From: Sphingobium sp. Ant17 | GTDB taxonomy: Bacteria; Pseudomonadota; Alphaproteobacteria; Sphingomonadales; Sphingomonadaceae | DNA: 64,000 bases | Reading direction: 5' to 3' | NCBI RefSeq assembly: GCF_000588875.1 | Contig: NZ_JEMV01000001.1 | Span: 103,310-167,309, forward strand | Shown: positions 55,312 through 64,000 of the stretch, in pieces | Layout of the letters: each line of letters starts with the position of its first letter | How positions within the stretch are numbered: position 1 is the first letter of the stretch | Position numbers and translations under genes: made by a program | Notes under the pieces: generated by a model | What the model saw: the letters and a program-made list of their open reading frames with translations, nothing else | What the model was told of the DNA's origin: nothing | The model's database searches: none

Positions 55312-57773
55312 ATGGACAAAAAGGGGAAGACCATGTCGTATCGCGCAAAAATCAAAATGGGGCTGTTGTCCGCGACGATCATATCGGGCGCAGCGTTCGC
55401 AACGCCCGTCCTGGCGCAGGAACCGCAAGCCGCCGCCGAAGCGGACAGCGACGTCATCGTCGTCACCGGCACGCGCCGCTCCACCACGCTGATGGAAACG
55501 CCTATCAATATTTCGGCGATCGGCGCGGCGGAACTCGCCAGCGAGCGGCTGGACGACGTGCGCGACCTGGGCGCGTTCACGCCGGGTATCACCGTTACCG
55601 ACACCGGCCCGCGCGGCGCGGCCACCATCGTCATGCGCGGCCTGTCCGCCGATGACAGCGGCGCGACCGGGGCCAATTATGACAATGCGATCGGTACTTA
55701 TCTGGGTGAAATCCCGCTCTATCTCGACTTCAAGTTCATCGATATCGAACGGATCGAGACATTGCTGGGGCCGCAGGGCACGCTTTATGGGCTGGGAACG
55801 CTGGCTGGCGCGATCCGCTACATTCCCAACCGGCCTGACCCAACGAAGTTCAGCGTCGAAGCGCATGGTCGCGTCTATGATGTCGCGCACAGCAAGGGCG
55901 TCGGCTATGTTGGGGACGCCGCGATCAACATCCCGCTGATCAAGGACGTCATCGCCTTCCGCACCGCAACCGGCTATTATTACGACCCCGGCTTCATCGA
56001 CTATCCCTATCTGGTCAAGACGCCCGGCGTATCGATCGCCCAGCCGGGCGGGCTCGACAATCCGACCGGGACGCAGGCGCAGCAGGACGCCAATTTCGCG
56101 GGCCGCAAGGATCTGAACTTCGAAAAGACGTTCACGACCCGCAACCAGCTCGGCCTCTCGGTGCCCGACTTCAACGCTTATCTGACCTATGCCTATCAAA
56201 AGACCAAGACGGATGGGGCGCAGGCCACCACCGACGGCATTGTCGGCGAAGGCAAATATGAGTCCGCCAAGCGTTTTGCCGAACCATCCACCCGCCGGTC
56301 GACCCTGATCAGTCTGGAAATGGAAGCGCAGTTGGGCGACGTGTTCCAGGCGGTCTGGGCGTCGGCCTACACCAAGACCAAGAACAACACGGTCGGCGAC
56401 GTCACCGACCTGCTGCTCGACCTGGACTATGATTATGAGCTGTTCCCGGCCTTTGCTGGCTTTACCACCAACGACAACAGCCGCACGCAGTTCAACCAGG
56501 AAATCCGGCTTGTTTCGACCCATGGCGGGCCGTTCAGCTGGGTCGTCGGCGGCTTTTACAACAGCATGAAGTTCAAGTCGGACAGCGTCGAACGCCTGCC
56601 CGGTTTCGCCGAATTCGCCGCATCGCCGACCGGCAGCGACATCTATGGCGGCTTCTACGATGGCCTAATCCGTCCCGACGGCGCGGAATATGTGTCCTTC
56701 ACCCGGTCCAAGACCGAGGAGCAGGCTGTATTCGGCGAACTGAGCTTCAAGCCGATCGAGCAGTGGCAGATCACCGCGGGCGGCCGCTATTTCAAATATG
56801 ATACGTCGATCACCGGCGGTTCCGATACGCCGATGACCCGCGCTGGCCGTCGTCGGATGCCCTATCCCAGCCTTACCGTCGATCCGTCCCGTGTGCGCAG
56901 CGGGCAGGCCAGCGACGATGGCTTTGTCTGGAAGTTCAACACCTCGTTCAACTTCACCCCCGACCTGATGGCCTATGCGACCTACAGCAAGGGCTATCGG
57001 ATCGGCGGCGTGAACCGTGTCGTCCCTTGTATCCAGCCGCTGCCGCCCGGTCAGAATCTGTGTGCGCTGCCTAACGAACTGACTTTTGGGCCAGACAAGG
57101 TCAAGAATTTGGAACTGGGCGTGCGTGCGCAGCTGTTCGATCGCCGACTCAGCACCAGCGTTTCCGTATTCCAGGTCAAATGGGATGGCATTCAATTGGC
57201 CAGCCAGACGGTCAATGGTGCGATCGGCATCACGGCGAATGGCGGCAAGGCCAAATCGCAGGGCGTCGATTTCAGCTTCAATGCCCGCGTCACGGACCAG
57301 TTCACCATTCGCGGCAACTATTCCTACCTCGATGCCAAGCTGACGCAGGGCGTGCCTGACCTGCTATCGACTGCAGACGGCTTTGCGAGCCTGGAGTCGG
57401 GCGATCGTTTGCCGGGTTCGGCCAAGCATTCGGGCGCGGCGTCGGCGGTCTATACCATCCCGATGGGGGAGAATGATCTGCGCCTGAACTGGACCGCGAC
57501 CTATACGGGCAGCATCCTGACCCGGTCCGGGCGCACGGGGCGGCGGCGAAGCTGCCTGACTATATGATGCACCGCGCAGCGGCGACCTATAGCACGGACG
57601 TCTGGGAAGTCAGCCTGTTCGCCAACAACATCTTCGACAAATATGCGATCACCGGCGTTTCCAACGACCTGACCCGCCGTGGCCAGATCAATGACGGGAT
57701 CATCTATCGCGGCTATGCCCAGTCGGTCGCGCAACCGCGCACGATCGGCATCGAAAGCCGCATACGGTTCTGA
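55312..57773 (+). pseudogene. TonB-dependent outer-membrane receptor, frameshifted near C-terminus
   Basis: About 820 residues when repaired. Signal peptide (AFATPVLAQEP), TonB box-like DVIVVTGTRR, plug domain (ETPINISAIGAAELASERLDDVRDLGAFTPGI, RIETLLGPQGTLYGLGTLAGAIRYIPNRP) and a 22-strand barrel ending RTIGIESRIRF. The frame is lost near 57533; one base there joins GSILTRSG to the proper AAAKLPDYMMHRAAATYSTDVWEVSLFANNIFDKYAI. ATG 55333 is an equally good start. Divergent from the ureohydrolases with a shared palindrome, so it may import their substrate or a needed metal complex. Confidence 0.87.
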
Positions 57774-57830
57774 TAGGTCCGCCCTCCCCGCGCCCAAAGC
57801 GTGGGGAGGAGAGCGCCGCTGAAAAATGAC

Positions 57831-57866
57831 GGAGGGAGGGAAGCGCATGAACCGCGCTTTCCTCCC
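57831..57866. terminator. hairpin terminator between TonB receptor and SBF gene
   Basis: GGGAGGGAAGCGC (57834-57846) pairs with GCGCTTTCCTCCC (57854-57866) with one bulge. On the minus strand a T-run (57821-57825) follows after a few bases, fitting termination of the SBF gene. A weaker CTCCCC/GGGGAG hairpin at 57783-57809 follows the receptor stop. Confidence 0.55.
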
Positions 57867-57870
57867 TTCA

Positions 57871-58832
57871 TCATTGATCCACCTGCGCCCCGTAGCGCCG
57901 CGCCAGCACGGCGCAGACCATCAGCTGGATCTGGTGGAACAGCATCAGCGGCAGCAGGATCGGCCCGACCGCCGCCGCCGGGAACAGCACGCCGGCGATC
58001 GGCACGCCGGTTGCCAGGCTCTTCTTCGACCCGCAAAATTGCAACACGATCGCATCCTCGCGGGTCAGCCCGATCAGCCGCCCCAGCCCCAATGTCAGCA
58101 CCAGCACGATCACCAGCATGACGCAGGAGACGCCCGCCAGCAGCGCCAACTCGCCAGCTGACACGCTCTGCCACAGCCCCTCCACCACGGCGGCCGAGAA
58201 GGCGGCATAGACGACGAGCAGGATCGAGCCGCGATCCACCCATCCGATCTTCGCCTTGTGCCGTGCCACGAACTTGCCGATCCATGGCCGCGCCAGATGG
58301 CCGACGAGAAAGGGCAGCAGCAATTGCAGCACGATCCCCTCGATCGACGCCAGCGATACGCTCGTCCCGCCCTGCCGCATCAGCAGCGCGACCAGCAGCG
58401 GCGTCGCGACGATGCCCAGCAGGTTGGAGAAGGACGCGCTGACCACCGCAGCGGCCACATTGCCCCGCGCGATGGCGGTAAAGGCGATCGACGACTGCAC
58501 GGTCGAGGGTAGCAGCGTCAGGAATAGCAGCCCCGCACGCATGTCATCGGGAATGACGCCGATCTGCTGCGTCGCGAGGCCAATCAGCGGGAACAGAAGG
58601 AAACTCGTTCCCAGCACCGCCAGATGCAGCTTCCACGCCCGCATCCCGTCCCAGATCGCCGCGCGCGACAATTTCGCCCCATGCAGAAAAAAAAGCAGCA
58701 CGATGCCAGCGTCCGCCACCATCCCCGCAATCAGCGCACCATCCCCCCGCGCAGGCAGGATCGACGCTAGGGCACGGTCGCCAGCAGCAGCAAGAGGAAA
58801 GGGTCGAGGGCGTGGCGCAGTCGGTTCATCAT
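57871..58832 (-). pseudogene. SBF/bile-acid:sodium symporter-like transporter, frameshifted
   Basis: About 320 residues, ten TM helices, of the YfeH/RCH1-like SBF group: IVLLFFLHGAKLSRAAIWDGMRAWKLH, PSTVQSSIAFTAIARGN, FCGSKKSLATGVPIAG and LPLMLFHQIQLMVCAVLA. Transported ion unknown. The first 20 or so residues (MMNRLRHALDPFLLLLLATV) are in another frame, which stops at once. One base at 58773/58774 (coding GTGCCC to GTGGCCC) gives ATVALASILPARGDGALIAGMVADAG. Start at 58832 is the first of two ATGs. Confidence 0.84.
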
Positions 58833-59019
58833 GGGGCTAGGCCTTGGGCTGACAGACGGCGGGGGGATAGACGCGGCCCGCCGCTTGCGCCAACAGTTTC
58901 GCCAGAGACATGCAGGCGTGGGTCGTGATCTGGATGGTAGCTGTTCCCCGGCGAACAATAGTTCCAACCGCCCGATCAATGCCCATCGGTAGTGACAGAG
59001 ACATAAGGGAGAGCGCATC

Positions 59020-59781
59020 GTGAGCGAGTCCATCGCGATCATCGAAAATATCGCTGGCGTCATCGAAATCCATATCGACCGCCCCGACAAGAAGAACGCC
59101 CTTACTGCCCCCATGTATCATGCGATGATCGCCGCACTTGCCGATGCCTCGGCGCGCGCCGACATCGGCGTGGTCCTGTTCACGGCCAATGGCGATGCCT
59201 TTTGTGCGGGCAATGACCTGAAAGATTTCATCGCCGGGCCGGAAGGCGCTGCCGCCGCCTTCGCCTTCATTTGCGCCATCGCCGCCTTCGACAAGCCGAT
59301 CGTCGCCGCCGTGCAGGGGCTGGCGGTGGGCGTCGGCACGACCATGCTGCTCCATTGCGACCTTATCTACGCCGCGCCCGATGCCCGTTTCATCATGCCC
59401 TTCGTCAATCTGGGGCTGGTGCCGGAAGCCGGGTCGAGCCTGCTCGCGCCTGCGACGCTGGGCCATGCCAAGGCGGCGGCGATGCTGATGCTGGGCGAAC
59501 CGATGGACGCGGAGACGGCCGATCGGGCGGGCCTGGTCACGGCGGTCGTGCCTGCCGCAACGCTGCGCGACCATGCGCGCGCCAAGGCGACGGCCTTGAT
59601 GGCGAAGCCGCCCCAGGCGCTCGCCACCACTCGCCGCCTGATGAAGGGCGATCCGGCCATTCTAACTGCCCGGATCGAGGAAGAAGCGCAGTTGTTCCGC
59701 GCGACGCTGCAATCGGCCGAAGCGCAGGAGGCGTTTGCCGCCTTCTTCGAAAAGCGCGCGCCGGAGTTTCGGCGGGGTTAG
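59020..59781 (+). CDS. enoyl-CoA hydratase/isomerase family protein
   Basis: 253-residue crotonase-fold enzyme. IDRPDKKNALTAPMYHAM is the N-terminal signature; the oxyanion-hole segments are FCAGNDLKDF and AVQGLAVGVGTTMLLHCDLIYA, and FVNLGLVPEAGSSLL holds the region of the catalytic acids. It acts on acyl-CoA in fatty-acid or related catabolism; exact substrate not determinable. GTG 59020 follows AAGGGAGAG. It overlaps the convergent EamA gene by four bases. Confidence 0.9.
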   Translation: MSESIAIIENIAGVIEIHIDRPDKKNALTAPMYHAMIAALADASARADIGVVLFTANGDAFCAGNDLKDFIAGPEGAAAAFAFICAIAAFDKPIVAAVQGLAVGVGTTMLLHCDLIYAAPDARFIMPFVNLGLVPEAGSSLLAPATLGHAKAAAMLMLGEPMDAETADRAGLVTAVVPAATLRDHARAKATALMAKPPQALATTRRLMKGDPAILTARIEEEAQLFRATLQSAEAQEAFAAFFEKRAPEFRRG

Positions 59782-60683
59782 GTCAAGGCGCGGTCGCGTT
59801 TCCCGAACCGCATTTCGCTCACGATCATGGAGGCGACGATCAGCAGGCCACCGGCGAGCGCCAGCGGCGGCAGGCGATCGCCCGCGATCCGCCCGATGAT
59901 CCCCGCCCAGACCGGCTCGCCCGCATAGATGAGCGTGGCGCGGGTCGGCGACACGCTGCGCTGCGCCCAGTTCATCACGAACTGGATGAGCGCCGTGATC
60001 AGCCCCAACCCGCAGGCCGACAGGATGACCGTCCACGACAAGGGCGGCACCGCTTCGCCCGCCGGGACCATGCAAGCGAAGGCCAGCAGCGCGGTTACCG
60101 CCAGTTGGACGAGCGTCACCCGCGCGACATTGACGCGTCCCGCCCATAGGCTGATGAAGATGATCTCCAGCGCGATGGCGAGCGTGCTGATCAGGGTCAG
60201 CAATTCACCTGTCCCCGGCTCCACGCCATCCTGCGGCGCGGCGATCAGCATGAGGCCGACGAACGCCAGCGCGACCCCGGCCCAGCTGGCGATTCGCGGC
60301 CGCCTGTGCAGGATGATCCATTGGAGGATCGGCACCAGCGGCACATAGGCGGCGGTGATGAAGGCCGATGTGCTGCTCGATATCGTCTGAAGCCCCCAGC
60401 TTTGGAGCGAATAGCCCGCAAAGATGCCGAGGCCGATCACCAGACCAGCGCCGAGTTCCTGCCGCGTGATGCCGCGCAACAATGGCCAGGCGAGCGGCAA
60501 AGTGACGAGGGTCGCCGTCCCGAAGCGCAACCCGACGAAGAAGAACGGCCCGGATTCGCGCATGGCGTGATGCACAATCAGGAAAGTCCCGCCCCACAGG
60601 ATCGTGATGCCGATCAGCGCGAGTTCGGGGCGGCCGATGATCAGGCGGCTGGTGGGGGGTGGGGCGGGAGTAGCGGACGACAT
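59778..60683 (-). CDS. EamA/DMT-family membrane transporter
   Basis: 301 residues, ten TM helices in two EamA repeats (LALIGITILWGGTFLIVHHAM... and ALEIIFISLWAGRVN...). SSSTSAFITAAYVPLVPILQWIIL and SPTRATLIYAGEPVWAGIIGRIAG are the paired family motifs. Such carriers export amino acids or metabolites; the substrate is unknown. ATG 60683 (MSSATPAPPP) is preferred to the longer frame. Confidence 0.9.
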   Translation of the reverse strand: MSSATPAPPPTSRLIIGRPELALIGITILWGGTFLIVHHAMRESGPFFFVGLRFGTATLVTLPLAWPLLRGITRQELGAGLVIGLGIFAGYSLQSWGLQTISSSTSAFITAAYVPLVPILQWIILHRRPRIASWAGVALAFVGLMLIAAPQDGVEPGTGELLTLISTLAIALEIIFISLWAGRVNVARVTLVQLAVTALLAFACMVPAGEAVPPLSWTVILSACGLGLITALIQFVMNWAQRSVSPTRATLIYAGEPVWAGIIGRIAGDRLPPLALAGGLLIVASMIVSEMRFGKRDRALT

Positions 60684-60769
60684 AGTGCCGCGCTGTCCGC
60701 AATGCAGCGCGCCGTCAAGCGCGCGAATGGGCCACACATAACCCCATGGTCATGCATGGCCCATTTCGA

Positions 60770-61084
60770 TCAGTCGTTCTTGAGGTCGCTGCCCGCTTCC
60801 TGCAGCGTATCGCCGACATCGCGCTTGGCTTCATCTGCTGTGCGATCGGCATCGTCAGCCGCTTCGTCGGTCGCAGCACCGATCCGCGCTGCGCCATTGT
60901 CGATCGCACGGCCCGCATCATCGAGCCCGTTGTCGATCGTGTCGCCCGCACGGTCCATCGCGCTGCTCATGTCATTGCCGATCGCCGATCCGGTATTTTC
61001 AATGCTGTCTTCGGTCTTTTCCGAACAGGCCGACAGGCTGACCGCCGAGACAACCGCCAGCGCGGCTAGAAATGTGTGTCGCAT
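60770..61084 (-). CDS. small lipoprotein, Asp/Ala-rich
   Basis: 104 residues with the lipobox LSACSEK. The mature chain is almost entirely a low-complexity acidic helix with heptad-like AxDxA repeats (MDRAGDTIDNGLDDAGRAID, ATDEAADDADRTADEAKRD). This suggests an extended coiled coil in the envelope. No catalytic motif. ATG 61084 starts MRHTFLAAL; the upstream codons lack an RBS. Downstream of the MarR gene on the same strand, 69 bases away. Confidence 0.72.
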   Translation of the reverse strand: MRHTFLAALAVVSAVSLSACSEKTEDSIENTGSAIGNDMSSAMDRAGDTIDNGLDDAGRAIDNGAARIGAATDEAADDADRTADEAKRDVGDTLQEAGSDLKND

Positions 61085-61153
61085 GATGGCTCCTTTTGCC
61101 AATGAAGGGAGTGAGGTAAGCGCAGGAAGGCCGATTAGGTTGCGTTGCGTAGG

Positions 61154-61666
61154 TCAGCGCCCCCGCAGCCCGAACACCATCGATCGATCCGATTCGGGGA
61201 TAAGCCCTTCCAATACGCGCCAGAATCCGGTGACCGACCCCTGCCCCGCCTGCGCATAGGCCGCCGCCATTTTTTCCCGCAACGCCCGGAACAATTCGGC
61301 CTCCAGCGCCGCGCCTTCTGCGCTCAGCCGCAGCAATTTCTGCCGCCGGTCGCTGGCACCAGGCCGCGTCTCGATATAGCCGCGCTCGATCAGGTCGTTG
61401 AGCACCCGGCCCAGCGATTGCTTGGTGATCGACAGCAGCCGCAGCAAGTCTTTGACGGTCAGGTCCGGCTGGCGCGAGATGAAATAGAGCGCGCGATGAT
61501 GCGCCCGCCCCAGCCCTTGCGCCGCCAGCCCCTCGTCGATCGAGCGGGTGAGCGCGGAATAGCCGAAATAGAGCATCTCGATGCCGCGCCGGATTTCATC
61601 CTCACGCAGGAAGAGTGGCGATGCGGGCGCCATCTGCGCGGAGGTGGGGGAAGAGGAAGCGGACAT
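61154..61666 (-). CDS. MarR-family transcriptional regulator
   Basis: 170 residues with a winged-helix domain: LGRAHHRALYFISRQPDLTVKDLLRLLSITKQSLGRVLNDLIERGYIETRPGASDRRQKLLRLSAEG. The wing Asp-Arg-Arg is the typical MarR DNA contact. N-terminal 20 residues are Ser/Ala-rich. ATG 61666 is chosen as the plausible start (MSASSSPTSAQ). No obvious divergent target; it may control itself and the lipoprotein downstream. Confidence 0.9.
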   Translation of the reverse strand: MSASSSPTSAQMAPASPLFLREDEIRRGIEMLYFGYSALTRSIDEGLAAQGLGRAHHRALYFISRQPDLTVKDLLRLLSITKQSLGRVLNDLIERGYIETRPGASDRRQKLLRLSAEGAALEAELFRALREKMAAAYAQAGQGSVTGFWRVLEGLIPESDRSMVFGLRGR

Positions 61667-61790
61667 GGGTGTGGTGATCCGGTACGAAGCCAAGAAGCGT
61701 CATAGTGCCGTCGCGAAACTGTGATGACTAGGCTTTCCTTTCGCGCCCGACGCGCTATATGGCGACCCGCGCCGACGATGGTCGGCCTGC

Positions 61791-61865
61791 TGGGGCGTCG
61801 CCAAGCGGTAAGGCAGCGGCTTTTGATGCCGCCATGCGCAGGTTCGAATCCTGCCGCCCCAGCCA
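61791..61865 (+). tRNA. tRNA-Gln (anticodon UUG)
   Basis: Acceptor arm TGGGGCG pairs with CGCCCCA; the D arm contains AAGCGGTAAGG. Anticodon stem GCGGC/GCCGC holds the loop TTTTGAT with TTG as anticodon. T arm GGTTCGAATCC and encoded CCA (61863-61865) complete the cloverleaf. Confidence 0.96.
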
Positions 61866-62235
61866 GTCACATCCATCACGGTCGGCTTTTAATTTCATCG
61901 TCATGAACCTCCGTCTGGAGGGGACGTTGAACGGAGAGCGGTGCGGTTCGCTTAAGTCCTATACCGATCGTGCCAACAGTTCCGGGGCGAGATGGGATTT
62001 CCGGTAGCGCCCCACACACCGCATCCATAATAGGTGGCAAGCGGGGTGACATAGGCCTTTCGCGGCCGATGCATTACGCTAGAACTGAATCGAATCAGCA
62101 ACGACCCAGCGGCTCGGATAGGGCTGTTGTATCGTGCAATGCGATGGGCAGTGCCAAAGCGGAAAGGTTGTCGAATATGTCTGAACTCGACCGAGGTCGC
62201 AAAGGGGTCATCTCCCACCGATTCGAGGCTTGGAC
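61866..62235. other. 370-base non-coding stretch
   Basis: No frame here has coding character, RBS or recognisable motif. It probably contains the tRNA terminator region and the promoter of the pssD-pssE-like genes. I see no repeat or structured RNA that I can name. Confidence 0.5.
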
Positions 62236-62706
62236 ATGGGTGCGTTGACGCAAGGCAAGAAATCCCGGCTACTTGCCGTCGCCTCCGGCGGTGGTCACTG
62301 GGTCCAACTCATGCGCATGCGCCCGGCCTTTGCCGACTTCGACATCGTCTATGTTTCGACATTGGCGGGGTATGAGCATATGGTGGCGGGCGCGCCGCTC
62401 TATCTCGTGGCGGACTCGTCTCGCTTCGATCCCCGACCGCTGGCGCCGACCTTCTTGAAGGCGTTTCGCATTTTCCTGAAACATCGCCCATCCGTCGTGG
62501 TGACGACCGGATCGGCCCCTGCCCTGCCCTTCATGATGCTGGGGCGCCTTTTTGGCTGTCGCACGCTGTGGGTGGACAGTATCGCAAATTCGGAGCGGCT
62601 GTCGGGATCGGGACGGATAGCCCGCAAGCTCGCAACCAAAGTCATCAGCCAATGGCCCGACGTCGCGCAGAGCGAAGGGGTCGAATGTTGGGGCAGAGTG
62701 ATATGA
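62236..62706 (+). CDS. Alg14/PssD-like glycosyltransferase subunit
   Basis: 156 residues. LLAVASGGGHWVQLMRMRPAF near the N-terminus and VVTTGSAPALPFMMLGRLFGCRTLWVDSIANSERLSGSGRIARKLATKVISQWP are the Alg14/PssD signatures. This half usually holds the membrane-associated acceptor-binding domain and recruits the PssE/Alg13 half; together they add a sugar (often GlcA or GlcNAc) to a lipid-linked carrier for exopolysaccharide. ATG 62236 has GAGG upstream. Overlaps the next gene (ATGA). Confidence 0.88.
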   Translation: MGALTQGKKSRLLAVASGGGHWVQLMRMRPAFADFDIVYVSTLAGYEHMVAGAPLYLVADSSRFDPRPLAPTFLKAFRIFLKHRPSVVVTTGSAPALPFMMLGRLFGCRTLWVDSIANSERLSGSGRIARKLATKVISQWPDVAQSEGVECWGRVI

Positions 62707-63203
62707 TTTTCGCTTCCGTCGGATCGATGCTGCCGTTTGACCGGCTTACCCAGGGGGTGGACGAATGGGCCGCCGCCCATCCCGATGTGCCGGTGTTCCT
62801 GCAGATCGGCGAAGGCGAATATGAACCGCGCCATTGTGAATGGGCACGGATCGTGCCGCATAGTGATTATCAAAAACGCCTTGAAGGCTGCACCTTGTTC
62901 GTCGCGCATGTCGGCATGGGATCGATCCTGCAGGCGCTGGAAATCGGCAAGCAAATGCTGATGCTGCCGCGCCGTGCAGCGTTGAAGGAACATACGACCG
63001 ACCATCAGTTGCACACGGCCGCCAGGTTCCGGGACACGCCGGGACTTAAGATCGTCGATGACGTTGCTGCGCTGCAGCAGGAAATGGGCCGTCTGGTTCA
63101 TGCGCCGATGACTGGATCCGACCGAATCGCCAATGTCGCGCCCGAGGCGTTTACATCACGGCTTCGTGCCTATCTGACAGAAGGAATGAAATTCGCAGAT
63201 TGA
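62703..63203 (+). CDS. Alg13/PssE-like glycosyltransferase subunit
   Basis: 166 residues matching the C-terminal half of a GT28/MurG-type enzyme: MIFASVGSMLPFDRLTQGVDEW, ARIVPHSDYQKRLEGCTLFVAHVGMGSILQALEIGKQMLMLPR (the nucleotide-sugar site with HxGxGS pattern) and EHTTDHQLHTAARF. It needs the PssD-like partner encoded just upstream (4-base overlap) for activity. No other exopolysaccharide genes are visible in the window. Confidence 0.88.
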   Translation: MIFASVGSMLPFDRLTQGVDEWAAAHPDVPVFLQIGEGEYEPRHCEWARIVPHSDYQKRLEGCTLFVAHVGMGSILQALEIGKQMLMLPRRAALKEHTTDHQLHTAARFRDTPGLKIVDDVAALQQEMGRLVHAPMTGSDRIANVAPEAFTSRLRAYLTEGMKFAD

Positions 63204-63323
63204 TGCCCTGCGACATCGCGTCGGCCTGCCCATGATGGTGATAGCGGCGTTAACCGTCGCTGGTAATCGAAGCGCTATCTCCATCTGACAGAAGAGGATC
63301 GCCTACACAAAGGATGGCGGTCC

Positions 63324-64000
63324 ATGAAGTTGCTCGGTTCGATTTTAGCCATAATGGTGACTGGTGTCGCTGTGAGCCCAGCGCCCGCGGCCTTGCGCCA
63401 GCCTGCCTATATCAGTTTTGGCGATAGCGCCGATGCGCCTGTCGGCTATCTGGAAATGTGCGAACGCGACCGGGCAGCCTGCGGTCTGGCGGCAGACGAC
63501 TCGCCGCTCGCGGCCGCCGCGCCGTGCATCACGCCGGAACCATCGCCGCGCGGACGCCGCGCAATCCGCGACTGGACCTGTCTGAACGGACGGGATGGCG
63601 CGTTCAGCACCGCTGCGATCGACCGGCGGAGTCGTCGGTCATCAAACATCGGATCTAACTCGACGCCTGACCGACCCCTGACCGCCAAAAAGATCATCGG
63701 CAAGATCAACACGCGGATCAATAATGACGTGCTGCAGCAATCGGACAACGCGATCTTCGGCGTTGACGAATATTGGAAGCCCAGCGGCAATAGCCAGGCG
63801 CGACCGGCGATTGCGAAGACATAGCGCTGCAAAAGCAGGCGGATTTGGTTGCAGCCGGTATTCCTACCGACCGGTTGTTCCTGGCCGTCGTGTACAAATC
63901 CGGGGTTGGGCTGCACACTGTCCTTCTGGTGCGGACGGACGAGGGGGACATGGTCCTCGACAGCCTGACGTCCCGCATACGGCATTGGCATCAGACCGGT
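63324..64000 (+). pseudogene. transglutaminase-like cysteine peptidase (BTLCP), frameshifted and cut by window end
   Basis: Signal peptide (cleavage near APAAL), then the BTLCP pattern: YLEMCERDRAACG, KIIGKINTRINNDV, DEYWKPSG. The raw frame stops at 63824. One base at about 63801 (GCGACC to GCGGACC) restores RTGDCEDIALQKQADLV with the catalytic Cys, then AVVYKSGVGLHTVLLVRTDEGDMVLDSL with the catalytic His and Asp, open to the end of the window. Periplasmic; the family often partners LapD-type biofilm control, not seen here. Confidence 0.85.

Noticed and set aside
1-64000. CRISPR arrays, insertion sequences, prophage or plasmid genes
   Set aside because: No regularly spaced repeats, transposase, integrase or replication genes were seen on either strand.

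Overview
The window looks like a chromosomal segment of a GC-rich alphaproteobacterium, most likely a sphingomonad (Sphingobium/Sphingomonas group). The evidence is codon use, the protein families (Tad locus, TonB-dependent receptors, two families of short palindromic repeats typical of that group) and ordinary housekeeping genes. I see no insertion sequence, phage, CRISPR array or plasmid functions. All taxonomy and function statements come from reading the sequence; no search was run.

Layout. 0-14 kb: ispH-thrB-rnhA, the agmatine deiminase pathway (aguA, aguB), two exported peptidases, rpsD, a small chorismate mutase, an aminotransferase, an amino-acid-oxidase-like flavoprotein and an alpha/beta hydrolase. 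14.4-21.5 kb: a Tad/Flp pilus operon (cpaA-B-C-D-E, tadB, tadC) lacking the CpaF motor ATPase and the pilin. 21.5-30.5 kb: small exported proteins, an aspartate racemase homologue, the proton-pumping transhydrogenase (pntAA-AB-B), an unannotated-size cytochrome oxidase subunit IV, an NtrC-type regulator and heme A synthase. 30.7-35.9 kb: an oxidative sugar (pentose/galactose) operon with its GntR regulator. 35.9-57.8 kb: the most interesting part (below). 57.8-64 kb: an SBF-type transporter, an enoyl-CoA hydratase, an EamA transporter, a MarR regulator, tRNA-Gln, a PssD/PssE-type glycosyltransferase pair and the start of a transglutaminase-like peptidase.

The 36-58 kb block appears to be one regulon. 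It contains urtABCDE (urea/short-chain amide ABC transporter), a parvulin-HupE/UreJ pair, a full quinohemoprotein amine dehydrogenase operon (qhpA-D-C-B-G-F-E; structural subunits plus radical-SAM, flavoprotein, exporter and protease maturation genes), three tandem long arginase-family ureohydrolases (one with a Sec signal peptide and a changed metal site), and a TonB-dependent receptor. Four promoters in this block (urtA, parvulin-hupE, qhpA, TonB receptor) share a motif TACGTCAwwTG, or one mismatch from it, followed after exactly 25 bases by a CCWWRG-like box. A fifth, weaker arrangement faces the ureohydrolases. My inference is a co-regulated system for uptake and breakdown of guanidino compounds, urea or amines: ureohydrolases release urea plus an amine, QHNDH oxidises primary amines in the periplasm, and Urt recovers urea. 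The substrate is not shown by the sequence.

A caution for users: nine genes carry an apparent one-base deletion, mostly loss of one G from a GG pair and four times in the context GCGGAC. The reading frame resumes with good family similarity each time. A systematic consensus error is the simplest explanation, so these genes are annotated as frameshifted rather than dead.
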